Of a stretch of DNA of 20,682 nt, positions 13,432 to 19,987 are shown piece after piece; the stretch's first letter is position 1; every line of letters begins with the position of its first letter. The notes beneath the pieces are model-generated. The model searched no databases. It saw nothing but the letters and a program-made list of their open reading frames with translations, and was not told the origin of the DNA. The stretch comes from a virus: positions 1 to 20,682 of the IMG/VR virus record IMGVR_UViG_3300044949_002300. One strand, 5' to 3'. Position numbers and translations under genes: made by a program.

Positions 13432-14696
13432 GCTTTGGCCCCTGCCAGTTCCTTGGTTTCAGCTTTCTTTTGCTTTTTGCGCTTGCTGGTACGGATCTGA
13501 GGCTCTTCCTTGGCGGCGAGCACTTCCTTGAATACGTCGTCAAAATCAGAAGCGACGGTGTCCCAGTTGAAGCAAGGATCCGTGACACGGTCATAGCAAG
13601 CCTGGGCCGCTTGATCGAGCTTGCCACGATCTTCGTAAAGCTCATTCAGGATGTCGGCCAGATGATTGTCATCCGGGCAGGGCATGATGCGACCGAAGTT
13701 GGTGTCGACATCAGCGTGGAGGTTACGAATCAAAGGGCCATAGCCTTCAAAGATTTCCTTACACGAGGTGTGATCAGGTACAACCTGTGCGACGCGGCAG
13801 GCTGCATGCTCGAAGTTCACAAGGCCCCAACCTTCACCTTTACAGGTGTTGACGCCAACATCTGCAACGTTATAGATCGTGTTTAGCAGTTCGACACCAA
13901 CGGAAGGACCGTTGGCGCCTGGCGTCGTCATGATGATGCGATTGTTCGGATCTAGTCCTTGACGCCGCATTTCACGATCAAATAGGGGCATGACATCCCA
14001 GCCCTGGTCCTTTTGACCCATGTGCAAGTACAGCTTGGCGTTTGGTTTGCCGACTGCAAACTTTGCAAATGCCGAGATCGTGATATCGATTCGTTTGCGG
14101 AATTGATTGCGGTTACCGTTGAAAACAATGAAGTCATCAGGGCTTAAGTTCAGCTCCTTACGGCATTCATCCCGATCCCGTGGAAAGAACTGACCTTCGG
14201 TAACACCATGGGGGATGACCCAGATTGGCTTCTCTACCCCGGCTTTAATCGTTTCTTCTGCACCGAATTTGGTGTAGCAGATCGCTGCATCCCATTCGTT
14301 CATGGTATCGGTGAGGCAACCGTACCACCCATAGGAATCCATGGGGTAGTAGCCCACGAATTTAAAACCGATCTGATCACGCAGATCTTTAATCTGAGCC
14401 CACTGGTTATTGATGATCCAACAATCGTTGATCGTAAAGATCACATCGGGACGTACCCGTTCGGTGATTTCACGAATCCGAGCCTCACCAAAGGGTTGGT
14501 TCTGGTACATGTTGGAGGCAGGGTACATGAAGTACTCCTGCTGCAACGGTGTGTAGTCACCGTGCCAGTTGCAACCCAACACATGGATTTCATATTTCTC
14601 TTTCAGTCGGCTCAGCACATTTTCGGTAACACGCGCAAAGCCAGTGGTTGCAACAATGTCACCTACCCACAAAAGTTTGGGTTTATTTTCAGTCAT
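13428..14696 (-). CDS. GT-B fold glycosyltransferase (GT4-like)
   Basis: This 422-residue protein has a GT-B layout. The N-terminal Rossmann half starts KLLWVGDIVATTGFARVTENVL, the usual strand plus Gly-rich loop. The C-terminal half begins near residue 200 (FIVFNGNRNQFRKRID, the GR.-x-x-K(R) strand for the donor phosphate). The E-x7-E donor motif appears as GEGWGLVNFE near 285-294. The last 35 residues are a basic, Lys-rich tail, probably disordered. It would move a sugar from a nucleotide donor to an unknown acceptor: host surface glycan, phage DNA base or virion protein. It is coupled to the cupin gene by ATGA and lies downstream of a speD remnant. Confidence 0.85.
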   Translation of the reverse strand: MTENKPKLLWVGDIVATTGFARVTENVLSRLKEKYEIHVLGCNWHGDYTPLQQEYFMYPASNMYQNQPFGEARIREITERVRPDVIFTINDCWIINNQWAQIKDLRDQIGFKFVGYYPMDSYGWYGCLTDTMNEWDAAICYTKFGAEETIKAGVEKPIWVIPHGVTEGQFFPRDRDECRKELNLSPDDFIVFNGNRNQFRKRIDITISAFAKFAVGKPNAKLYLHMGQKDQGWDVMPLFDREMRRQGLDPNNRIIMTTPGANGPSVGVELLNTIYNVADVGVNTCKGEGWGLVNFEHAACRVAQVVPDHTSCKEIFEGYGPLIRNLHADVDTNFGRIMPCPDDNHLADILNELYEDRGKLDQAAQACYDRVTDPCFNWDTVASDFDDVFKEVLAAKEEPQIRTSKRKKQKKAETKELAGAKA

Positions 14697-14729
14697 TTAT
14701 TTGTTGATTGACTGAAAACAGTATACAAA

Positions 14730-14873
14730 TTATTGAGGAGTTATAGAACGCACCAGTTCTTTTTCCTCAGATTGTTTTGACTTGAGTTTGTTTTTCAAGA
14801 ATTCGGCAGCCTTATGCGTATTCGTTGTATCTCCACAGGTATATAGATCGATGGCGGCATAGCCAATCTCAGG
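14730..14873 (-). pseudogene. speD: C-terminal remnant of a second speD copy
   Basis: Read leftward from 14873, 47 codons to TAA at 14730-14732 give PEIGYAAIDLYTCG, then THKAAEFLKNKLK and a Lys/Glu tail. This aligns with residues 70-117 of the intact SpeD encoded at 15438-15791. The first 31 positions show 25 identities by hand count, while many codons differ silently, so the copies have long diverged. Homology stops at the codon for Trp69. In-frame TAA lies two codons upstream, so the piece cannot be translated on its own. It lacks the self-cleavage Ser and catalytic His but keeps the Cys of the YTCG motif. The HNH gene at 14909 sits between it and the intact gene. Confidence 0.85.
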
Positions 14874-14908
14874 CCTTTATGTATTAAACTTTAAAAAAAT
14901 GTATTAAC

Positions 14909-15451
14909 ATGGCCAAGCCAAAACTATCTGCCGTTTCTTTAGATGAGATCAAAACAAGAAAGGGTAGAATGTCCAATCATCCTTTGTATGACACATGGCG
15001 TGGAATCATAGAACGCTGCTGTAAGCCAAATGCGCCTGCATATTTACGTTACGGAGCAAAAGGCATAAAAGTATACGCCCTTTGGCTAGACAAATCAAGA
15101 CATCCAGATCACAAAAGATGGAGCAAAGGGTTTTGTTTATTCCTTGAATATGTAGAAGAATTTTTAATAGATCGACCAGAAGGCTGCTCCTTGGATCGAA
15201 TTAATTCAAGCCTTGGCTATGAACCTGGAAATTTAAGGTGGGCAAATGCATCGCTACAAAAAAAGAATCAAAAAATCAAAAACAAAACGGGTTACAAGTA
15301 TGTGTACTCAATTTCCGGTTCTTCCAAGTGGCAGGCAGAATACAAGTTTCAGGATAAGCGGGTTTATGTAGGTTCTTTTTCTACAAAAGAAGAAGCTTAC
15401 CTCAATGTTCTCGCCCATAGGCTTGAAACAATTTGGCCTAGGAATCTCTAA
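14909..15451 (+). CDS. HNH homing endonuclease with AP2-like domain, inserted at speD
   Basis: This 180-residue protein has the phage HNH layout LYDTWRGIIERCC (residues 26-38), YGAKGIKVYALW (48-59), then RPEGCSLDRINSSLGYEPGN (89-108) with DR in place of DH, as is normal in this subfamily. An AP2-like DNA-binding domain follows at about 126-172 (TGYKYVYSISGSSKWQAEYK and VGSFSTKEEAYLNVLAH). It is on + among - genes. Its last 14 bases overlap the 3' end of speD in convergent orientation. The AT-rich stretch before its ATG (direct repeat ATGTATTAA) may hold its own promoter, and no Shine-Dalgarno is clear. With the speD remnant on its other side, it looks like the mobile part of an insertion into speD. 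Confidence 0.85.
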   Translation: MAKPKLSAVSLDEIKTRKGRMSNHPLYDTWRGIIERCCKPNAPAYLRYGAKGIKVYALWLDKSRHPDHKRWSKGFCLFLEYVEEFLIDRPEGCSLDRINSSLGYEPGNLRWANASLQKKNQKIKNKTGYKYVYSISGSSKWQAEYKFQDKRVYVGSFSTKEEAYLNVLAHRLETIWPRNL

Positions 15452-15791
15452 AAACCTTTCTTTGGATTTCTTTTTGTTCGTGGATTTCAGCTTTTAGCTT
15501 GCTTTTTAAAAACTCAGCCGCTTTGTGTGTCTGTGTTTTTTCACCGCACGTATAGAGATCAATAGCTGCGTAACCCTCGCAGGGCCATGTGTGGATAGAT
15601 GCGTGCGATTCCGCAAGCAATGCCAGTAATGTCACGCCTTGCGGCTGAAATTTCTCACCAAAAATCCGCAGGATCTTAGCGCCCGCCATATTGAGCGCCA
15701 CCTCAAGCAACCGCTGCAGCTCTTCGTAATCATCAAGAAGAGCTTGATCGCAGTCATAGAGATCAAGGATGAGGTGACGCCCGTTGCTCAC
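15438..15791 (-). CDS. speD: S-adenosylmethionine decarboxylase proenzyme
   Basis: This 117-residue class 1 AdoMet decarboxylase proenzyme starts GRHLILDLYDCD. It has the active-site stretch AESHASIHTWP: self-cleavage is expected between Glu61 and Ser62, making the pyruvoyl cofactor. His67 and Cys82 (YTCG) match the catalytic His and Cys of the bacterial enzyme. The product makes decarboxylated AdoMet for spermidine synthesis; in cyanophages speD is a known auxiliary metabolic gene. Start is GTG, overlapping the primase stop by four bases (GTGA). The stop lies inside the convergent HNH gene. Residues 71-72 are Cys-Glu, whereas the remnant copy has the more usual Pro-Glu at that place. No spermidine synthase is in the window. 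Confidence 0.92.
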   Translation of the reverse strand: MSNGRHLILDLYDCDQALLDDYEELQRLLEVALNMAGAKILRIFGEKFQPQGVTLLALLAESHASIHTWPCEGYAAIDLYTCGEKTQTHKAAEFLKSKLKAEIHEQKEIQRKVFRDS

Positions 15792-18415
15792 AGTTCGTTT
15801 GCTACCTCTTCCATTGTCGCACTAGAAGTTTTGTCTAGCACGTCACCATAGAACGTACGCCATTCTTCTTTATTTAAACCGACTTCGACCAGTGACGGAT
15901 ACTGCTCGTACTTGGGGCTTGATGCCCGGAGTGCGATGTTGACAACCCGCATGCCACGACTGTTCTTGAATTGATAGACATTCAATTTCAGCTGGTGAAC
16001 GCATACGTCCATTAGGAGGGATTCAAACCGGCTGCGACCAAGGATGTTGCTGTTTGAACCACGTGAGAATTCGCAGTAGCTGGCATACAACCACTTATCC
16101 CAGTTGATGTACAGGTTGGAGACACCACCCGGCGCATGTTTTGCGAGGCCAACAGGACTAGAAATACCTGGGTCAAAAACCACACAATGCTGCATCCAAT
16201 CAAGGATCTGGTTGGATTTAAGGATTTGTTCACGGTGATGTTTAGCAAAGAAGTCGACTTTGTCATTGGTCTCCATCAGGTATTCACGCATCTCAGCTTC
16301 TGACATATCCAAGACCCAGTTCACAAGCCCTGGCAGCAGAGCAGCAAATTCACCGAAGGGATGACCGTGATCATCCATATCAATTAAGGTGCGTTGCTCA
16401 GCGGAACTACCCGTGAATGGTTGATCGAATGGAATGGTGAGACGACGACGTGCCAAACCAGATGTTGGGTCTGTGGTTTGGATTGGTTCGTTGGCCGTGA
16501 TCATGACCAGGCCATTGAATTTAAATGGTTTCTGGCTACCAGCTTGGAACTTGCGCTCATTACGAATCAGGTCACGACCAGTGATTGCTTTCAATACGGA
16601 AACAGATCCGCCGTAACGCTCAACATCATTGAAGAGCAATAGCTTTTTCTTGTAGAGGTTTGCGGTTTCAAAACGGTTCTTCTCGAGGTGCTCTAGCGAG
16701 GAGATCATGGCGTTGTCATCACCGACCAATGCATGCGCGAGGTTTGAGTAGGTGGACTTACCAGATTTACCGGGGCCGACAATCTCAACAAACTTCTGGA
16801 TGTCCGAGTGACTGAGAAGGACTGCCCGCAGCCAAGCCCGTAGCACCTGGACCCGACCCCAGCTGTTGTTTTGTGTGGACTTCAGCCACTTAATGATTGG
16901 TTCACATCCGGCATAAGGGTCGTATTCGTACGGCAGCTGTTGCGTAATGTGTAGCTCCCGATCAAAAGGAATGAGCTCCCGAGTTTCAACCTTCAAGATG
17001 CCATTGGTAAAGAGCAGATATTCATTACCTTCATACCAATCATCAAAAATAGTTGAAATCCTCAATTGCTCCATAAGATCTGAGATCAGATTCATGGAGT
17101 AACCGCTGTGCAGCAGACCTTCTTTAATTGAATCAAGCCGGCTCTTGATATCACCTTTTACTTCGTACTCAGATAGCTGAGACCAAAGACCCTTGCGGTG
17201 ATATTGATAGATGAAAAATGCGCCATGCGATTGGCTGTAACGCAGATTGCCCTGGTAATCCTGCAGAAGGATTGTGGCAATGACATCAGACGAGGGATTG
17301 CGAGTCTTCTGATTTTTACCTTGCTTTTCACCAAAGGATGAACGTTTCTTCCAGTTGTTTCCACCCAACTGTTCAACAATATCTTGCTTCTCTTCTTTTG
17401 TTATCCCGAGATCCTCTTCTAATTCAGTCAACAGTTTGGCTACGTGATCAAGCATGGCATCATCTACATTCATTGCTTTGTGATTTTCTGATGGCTTCCA
17501 GCCGTTCTCTTTGGCAACGTGCACAAGCGAGCCGATACCACGACCACCACCTTTCGAGAAGGAACGCCACCGCCTGTGGCATTCACCTTCCCTGTATTTA
17601 TCGGATTGACGAGACCATTCATCCCATTGATCAAGCAGCGATTCATCCAGTGAATGAAGCGACTGACCGACCATGATCCAGATGTCATAGTCATCTGTTG
17701 CTTCCGGCGGCATGCCCCACATGGCTTCCAATGCCAGTTGCATGTCACGTTCAATGTCAACCTCTGCGTTGATTGCAAAGGAAGGACCAACGATACGAGT
17801 TGTTTCTTTTGCAGGAACACCCTGCTTGACATTCTTTTGAACGATGCAGTTTAGTAACCACTCCGGAAATTCAGGCAGCTCCTGGATCCACTCAAACCCT
17901 TGATCTGGAGCAGTGAAATAGCCTTCAGTTTCAGGGTGCAGACCCATTAGAACGCCCTGATGACGTTTCCAAAGGATCTCAAGTTTTTCTTTTGTTCCTT
18001 CTGCGTGCCAGGTGTATTTGTTCCTTACAAATTGCTTGTGCTGATCCCTAGAGAGGCGGTATAGTTTCCGCTCACGACCCTCTTTACCACTGAGAATAGT
18101 CAGTGTTGACGGCAGAGCTTCTGCAAAAGGCAGTTCCGATAGATCTTCAATCAGTTTGTAGACGGTGGGACCATCGACATCAACCCATACCAAGCCATAG
18201 GGATGGTTGTAGACAGGGCCGCCGAGCAGACCAACAGCTTTGCAGCGTCCGTTCAGTATTTCATTTTCGATTTCATGCGGGCTGAACGGTTTGTTTTGCC
18301 AGCCTGCGACGTAAGGATCTTTGTTTGGACCGAGTGGCGTCAATGGCCAGTCGATTGGGATGTAATCAAGCTTGATTTCACCGGGCTTGAGCGCTTGCTG
18401 ATTGGTATTAGTCAT
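15788..18415 (-). CDS. Prim-pol/SF3 helicase replication protein
   Basis: This 875-residue fusion begins with an archaeo-eukaryotic-type primase-polymerase domain (about 10-200) with VDVDG at 78-82 (catalytic Asp79/Asp81) and LSGKEGRERKLYRL near 108-121. A PriCT-2-like helical part spans about 224-308 (IWIMVGQSL, DQWDEWSRQSDKY, GIGSLVHVAKENGW). A charged linker follows. The C-terminal D5/P4-type superfamily 3 helicase has Walker A GPGKSGKST at 547-555, Walker B LLLFNDVE at 592-599, sensor MITANEP at 638-644 and an Arg cluster SGLARRR at 652-657. It would prime and unwind phage DNA at the fork. Its ATG overlaps the upstream small gene by eight bases, and its stop overlaps speD. All key motifs look intact. 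Confidence 0.92.
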   Translation of the reverse strand: MTNTNQQALKPGEIKLDYIPIDWPLTPLGPNKDPYVAGWQNKPFSPHEIENEILNGRCKAVGLLGGPVYNHPYGLVWVDVDGPTVYKLIEDLSELPFAEALPSTLTILSGKEGRERKLYRLSRDQHKQFVRNKYTWHAEGTKEKLEILWKRHQGVLMGLHPETEGYFTAPDQGFEWIQELPEFPEWLLNCIVQKNVKQGVPAKETTRIVGPSFAINAEVDIERDMQLALEAMWGMPPEATDDYDIWIMVGQSLHSLDESLLDQWDEWSRQSDKYREGECHRRWRSFSKGGGRGIGSLVHVAKENGWKPSENHKAMNVDDAMLDHVAKLLTELEEDLGITKEEKQDIVEQLGGNNWKKRSSFGEKQGKNQKTRNPSSDVIATILLQDYQGNLRYSQSHGAFFIYQYHRKGLWSQLSEYEVKGDIKSRLDSIKEGLLHSGYSMNLISDLMEQLRISTIFDDWYEGNEYLLFTNGILKVETRELIPFDRELHITQQLPYEYDPYAGCEPIIKWLKSTQNNSWGRVQVLRAWLRAVLLSHSDIQKFVEIVGPGKSGKSTYSNLAHALVGDDNAMISSLEHLEKNRFETANLYKKKLLLFNDVERYGGSVSVLKAITGRDLIRNERKFQAGSQKPFKFNGLVMITANEPIQTTDPTSGLARRRLTIPFDQPFTGSSAEQRTLIDMDDHGHPFGEFAALLPGLVNWVLDMSEAEMREYLMETNDKVDFFAKHHREQILKSNQILDWMQHCVVFDPGISSPVGLAKHAPGGVSNLYINWDKWLYASYCEFSRGSNSNILGRSRFESLLMDVCVHQLKLNVYQFKNSRGMRVVNIALRASSPKYEQYPSLVEVGLNKEEWRTFYGDVLDKTSSATMEEVANEL

Positions 18416-18596
18416 TCCCGGTTTGCTGTCGAACTTCTACTTTAAAGTTTTTATCTGCAAAAGCTGCTTCTTTTAATAGGTAAAAAGCATGAAGATGCAT
18501 GTCAGTGGGCAGATAAAAACAATCCCCATCCGCCGCATTCATCATGCGACTCATGAGACTATTCATCCACTCACCCATTGCGACATTGATGTCCAT
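18408..18596 (-). CDS. 62-residue hypothetical protein upstream of primase
   Basis: The product begins MDINVAMGEWMNSLMSRMMN and has a Met-rich first helix, then GDCFYLPTDMHLHAFYLLKEAAF and a short basic tail. Its last eight bases overlap the primase ATG (AATGACTAA), so the two are probably translated together. An AAGGAG sequence lies about 21 bases before the ATG, further than usual, and no closer in-frame start is seen. It has no membrane segment or known motif. The overlap and the protein-like composition support a real gene; its role is unknown, perhaps in replication. Confidence 0.65.
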   Translation of the reverse strand: MDINVAMGEWMNSLMSRMMNAADGDCFYLPTDMHLHAFYLLKEAAFADKNFKVEVRQQTGND

Positions 18597-18664
18597 GGTG
18601 AGGGCTTGATTTGATGTCTCCTTATCCTACGGTGACCAATCCAGGCGATCTATTATGAGTTTCT

Positions 18665-18691
18665 AAAAATCATTGAGTCTTATCAGACTCA
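18665..18691 (-). terminator. Candidate terminator after the 53-residue gene
   Basis: A 7-base perfect stem (TGAGTCT/AGACTCA at 18674-18680 and 18685-18691) with a 4-base loop is followed on the - strand by ATGA and five T. It overlaps the end of the small gene at 18670-18831. The stem is short and the T-run weak, so partial termination or attenuation before the primase is as likely. Confidence 0.45.
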
Positions 18692-18831
18692 TCAATGGGA
18701 TCAATAGTTTCAAACTGTTTCATTAACCTGTTATAAACCTGCAGGACATCTTCTTTTGTAACGACGACCGTCTGGCAGGCCACGTCCCAGGCATGGCGTT
18801 TACGGTTTTTGATCTTGCTGGGTACTGTCAT
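18670..18831 (-). CDS. 53-residue hypothetical protein
   Basis: ATG at 18829-18831 opens 53 codons to TGA at 18670-18672. The product has a basic start (MTVPSKIKNRKRHAWDVA), a central VVVTKEDVLQVYNRLMKQFE helix and an acidic end. It has a mixed, protein-like composition. Its first 32 bases overlap the 3' end of the 92-residue gene in another frame. It may be a small DNA-binding or regulatory protein, given the basic N-terminus, but no motif is recognised. It is supported by spacing and codon content only. Confidence 0.5.
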   Translation of the reverse strand: MTVPSKIKNRKRHAWDVACQTVVVTKEDVLQVYNRLMKQFETIDPIDESDKTQ

Positions 18832-19078
18832 CTTCCGTTTTATACCAAGGCGCAGTTAGTTGAATTGCTCCACCAAGCTTTTGAGATTCACCCGTCTGGA
18901 GCACTGGATCAATTGGATGCTCTCTGTAGATTGGCTTGTTTTCTTTTTCAAGTTCAATCTCAGCCTGAATCCTATTCTCCAATTCGATCATATCAAATCT
19001 TGCCTTTAACTTTGCCTCGAACCAAATCTGTTTCCACCATTTGATTAGCGCATCAAACAACAAATGCAGTAACTTCAT
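18800..19078 (-). CDS. 92-residue protein with hydrophobic N-terminal helix
   Basis: The product begins MKLLHLLFDALIKWWKQIWF, a helix rich in Leu, Trp and Phe that is amphipathic or membrane-associated. A charged coiled-coil stretch (about 22-48, KLKARFDMIELENRIQAEIE) and a polar, Gln/Asp-rich tail follow. A membrane-anchored phage protein such as an i-spanin-like or membrane-tethered factor would fit this outline, but no lipobox or o-spanin partner is seen nearby. It is divergent from the basic gene at 19132, with 53 AT-rich bases between them that must hold both start signals. Function unknown. Confidence 0.6.
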   Translation of the reverse strand: MKLLHLLFDALIKWWKQIWFEAKLKARFDMIELENRIQAEIELEKENKPIYREHPIDPVLQTGESQKLGGAIQLTAPWYKTEDDSTQQDQKP

Positions 19079-19131
19079 TTTTACTTAGTTAGTGTATTTA
19101 ATTTAAAATAGCAATAGAAATTAAAAATTCT
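19079..19131. promoter_or_regulatory. Divergent AT-rich intergenic region
   Basis: Fifty-three bases separate the starts of two divergent genes (19078 on - and 19132 on +). The sequence is almost entirely A and T (TTTAATTTAAAATAGC and AATTAAAAATTC). Any promoter for the + gene must lie here or further upstream inside the - gene. No good -35/-10 pair or Shine-Dalgarno is evident. Confidence 0.4.
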
Positions 19132-19569
19132 ATGGCGCTTATTTTTCCTGATGGTAGCTATACCAACAACAATTATCCACGTCCTTCCGTACCCGGCGGA
19201 CAAAAGCCAACTGGTTCAACGCCACGGAAACCAACTGGCGAAGGCCGTAAGCCAGTGCCTCCCCGCCAGCGCCCTGTTGGCCCAAGCACCAAAGGTCAGG
19301 TTCCTGCTAGCACCAAGGGTCAAGCACCTGGTACTCGCGCTGCAGCACCCAAGCGTCCTGCAACTCCCGCTGCAAAACGAGAAGTTGCTCGCAAAAATGA
19401 AACCCGTCCTGTTGCACCTCGCGGTGTAAATAAGGGTCGCCCAGATGAGCGGGTTGTCTCAAAAGGTGCTGTCAAAAAAGGTCCAGAGGTTCGCAAGAAA
19501 CCAAACCGTCCAGAAGCACCAATTGCCCGTGGTACCAAAGCTCCTGGCAAAGGTCTTCGCAAGGGTTGA
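19132..19569 (+). CDS. Very basic Pro/Lys/Arg-rich disordered protein
   Basis: This 145-residue protein has 17 Lys and 17 Arg against 8 acidic residues by count, with many Pro, Gly and Ala and almost no hydrophobic core. Only the first 15 residues (MALIFPDGSYTNNNY) look structured. The STKGQ motif occurs twice. The composition is like histone H1 tails and other nucleic-acid-compacting proteins, so DNA binding or condensation, in the virion or in the infected cell, is a fair guess. A ribosome- or membrane-binding role cannot be excluded. It is a lone + gene in a leftward block and is followed by its own terminator. No enzyme motif is seen. Confidence 0.65.
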   Translation: MALIFPDGSYTNNNYPRPSVPGGQKPTGSTPRKPTGEGRKPVPPRQRPVGPSTKGQVPASTKGQAPGTRAAAPKRPATPAAKREVARKNETRPVAPRGVNKGRPDERVVSKGAVKKGPEVRKKPNRPEAPIARGTKAPGKGLRKG

Positions 19570-19570
19570 T

Positions 19571-19585
19571 CTAAATTAGATCTGG
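19571..19585 (-). repeat. Copy A of duplicated 3' end (endonuclease gene)
   Basis: CTAAATTAGATCTGG (+ strand) encodes PDLI-stop at the end of the endonuclease VII-like gene. It matches 19968-19982 at 13 of 15 positions, and that copy encodes PDLI-stop at the end of the exonuclease gene. The two copies flank the inserted gene. Confidence 0.75.
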
Positions 19586-19987
19586 ATTAGGGTCTAATTT
19601 TTTTAAATAAACAATTAGACCCTCTAATTTTTTTATATCATCAGATACGTGGCCTAATGCTAAGTTGCATTGATGACAAAGCAAGCCACGTATTTTGTTT
19701 GTTTTATGGCAATGATCGATATAGAATCTTGTCCTACCCGGAGCCCCCGGTTTATTTGCTAAACAACCCGGATTAGCACAACAATTATTTTGCTTAGTTA
19801 ACATTCTTTTATATTCCTCATAATCCACCCCATATTTTCTTTTTACTCTTAGTTCATTTTGGCAAGTTTTACAGTAAGAACACAAGCTTTTTAAACCATT
19901 CTTTTTAATATATCCAGACCATCCAAAGCAGCTTGCATTTTTATTTTCTTCGCACCTCAAGCAAGTCTTAAATAAGATCTGGGTCAT
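19571..19987 (-). CDS. Endonuclease VII-like HNH endonuclease
   Basis: This 138-residue protein is of the recombination endonuclease VII type. It has a zinc-binding Cys cluster (CLRCEE near residue 9 and a second pair, CSYCKTC), then KYGVDYEEYKRMLTKQNNCC and the core FYIDHCHKTNKIRGLLCHQC followed by NLALGHVSDD. In phages this fold serves Holliday-junction cleavage or, in free-standing genes, homing. The ATG at 19985-19987 (MTQILFK) is chosen over an earlier in-frame ATG at 20026, because it starts the conserved part. It overlaps the exonuclease stop by 20 bases. Its own end repeats the exonuclease's last codons, a sign of insertion. Confidence 0.85.
   Translation of the reverse strand: MTQILFKTCLRCEENKNASCFGWSGYIKKNGLKSLCSYCKTCQNELRVKRKYGVDYEEYKRMLTKQNNCCANPGCLANKPGAPGRTRFYIDHCHKTNKIRGLLCHQCNLALGHVSDDIKKLEGLIVYLKKLDPNPDLI
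19589..19634 (+). terminator. Terminator for the basic-protein gene, inside the convergent gene
   Basis: An 11-base perfect inverted repeat (AGGGTCTAATT/AATTAGACCCT at 19589-19599 and 19613-19623, loop 13) is followed on + by CTAA and seven T (19628-19634). It lies 20 bases after the stop of the + gene. The same bases encode the last part (EGLIVYLKKLDP) of the endonuclease VII gene on the - strand. Confidence 0.7.
19968..19982 (-). repeat. Copy B of duplicated 3' end (exonuclease gene)
   Basis: TTAAATAAGATCTGG (+ strand) holds the exonuclease stop codon and the codons for PDLI. It is the partner of 19571-19585. The eight bases AGATCTGG are identical in both, and the matching codons are in the same frame. 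Confidence 0.75.

Noticed and set aside
13470-13886. A 138-codon + frame opposite the glycosyltransferase
   Set aside because: It is antisense to a well-supported enzyme and has no ribosome-binding site or recognised domain.
14876-14908. A transposase-type insertion with inverted ends around the HNH gene at speD
   Set aside because: No terminal inverted repeats or transposase were seen; the flanking similarity is speD coding sequence instead.
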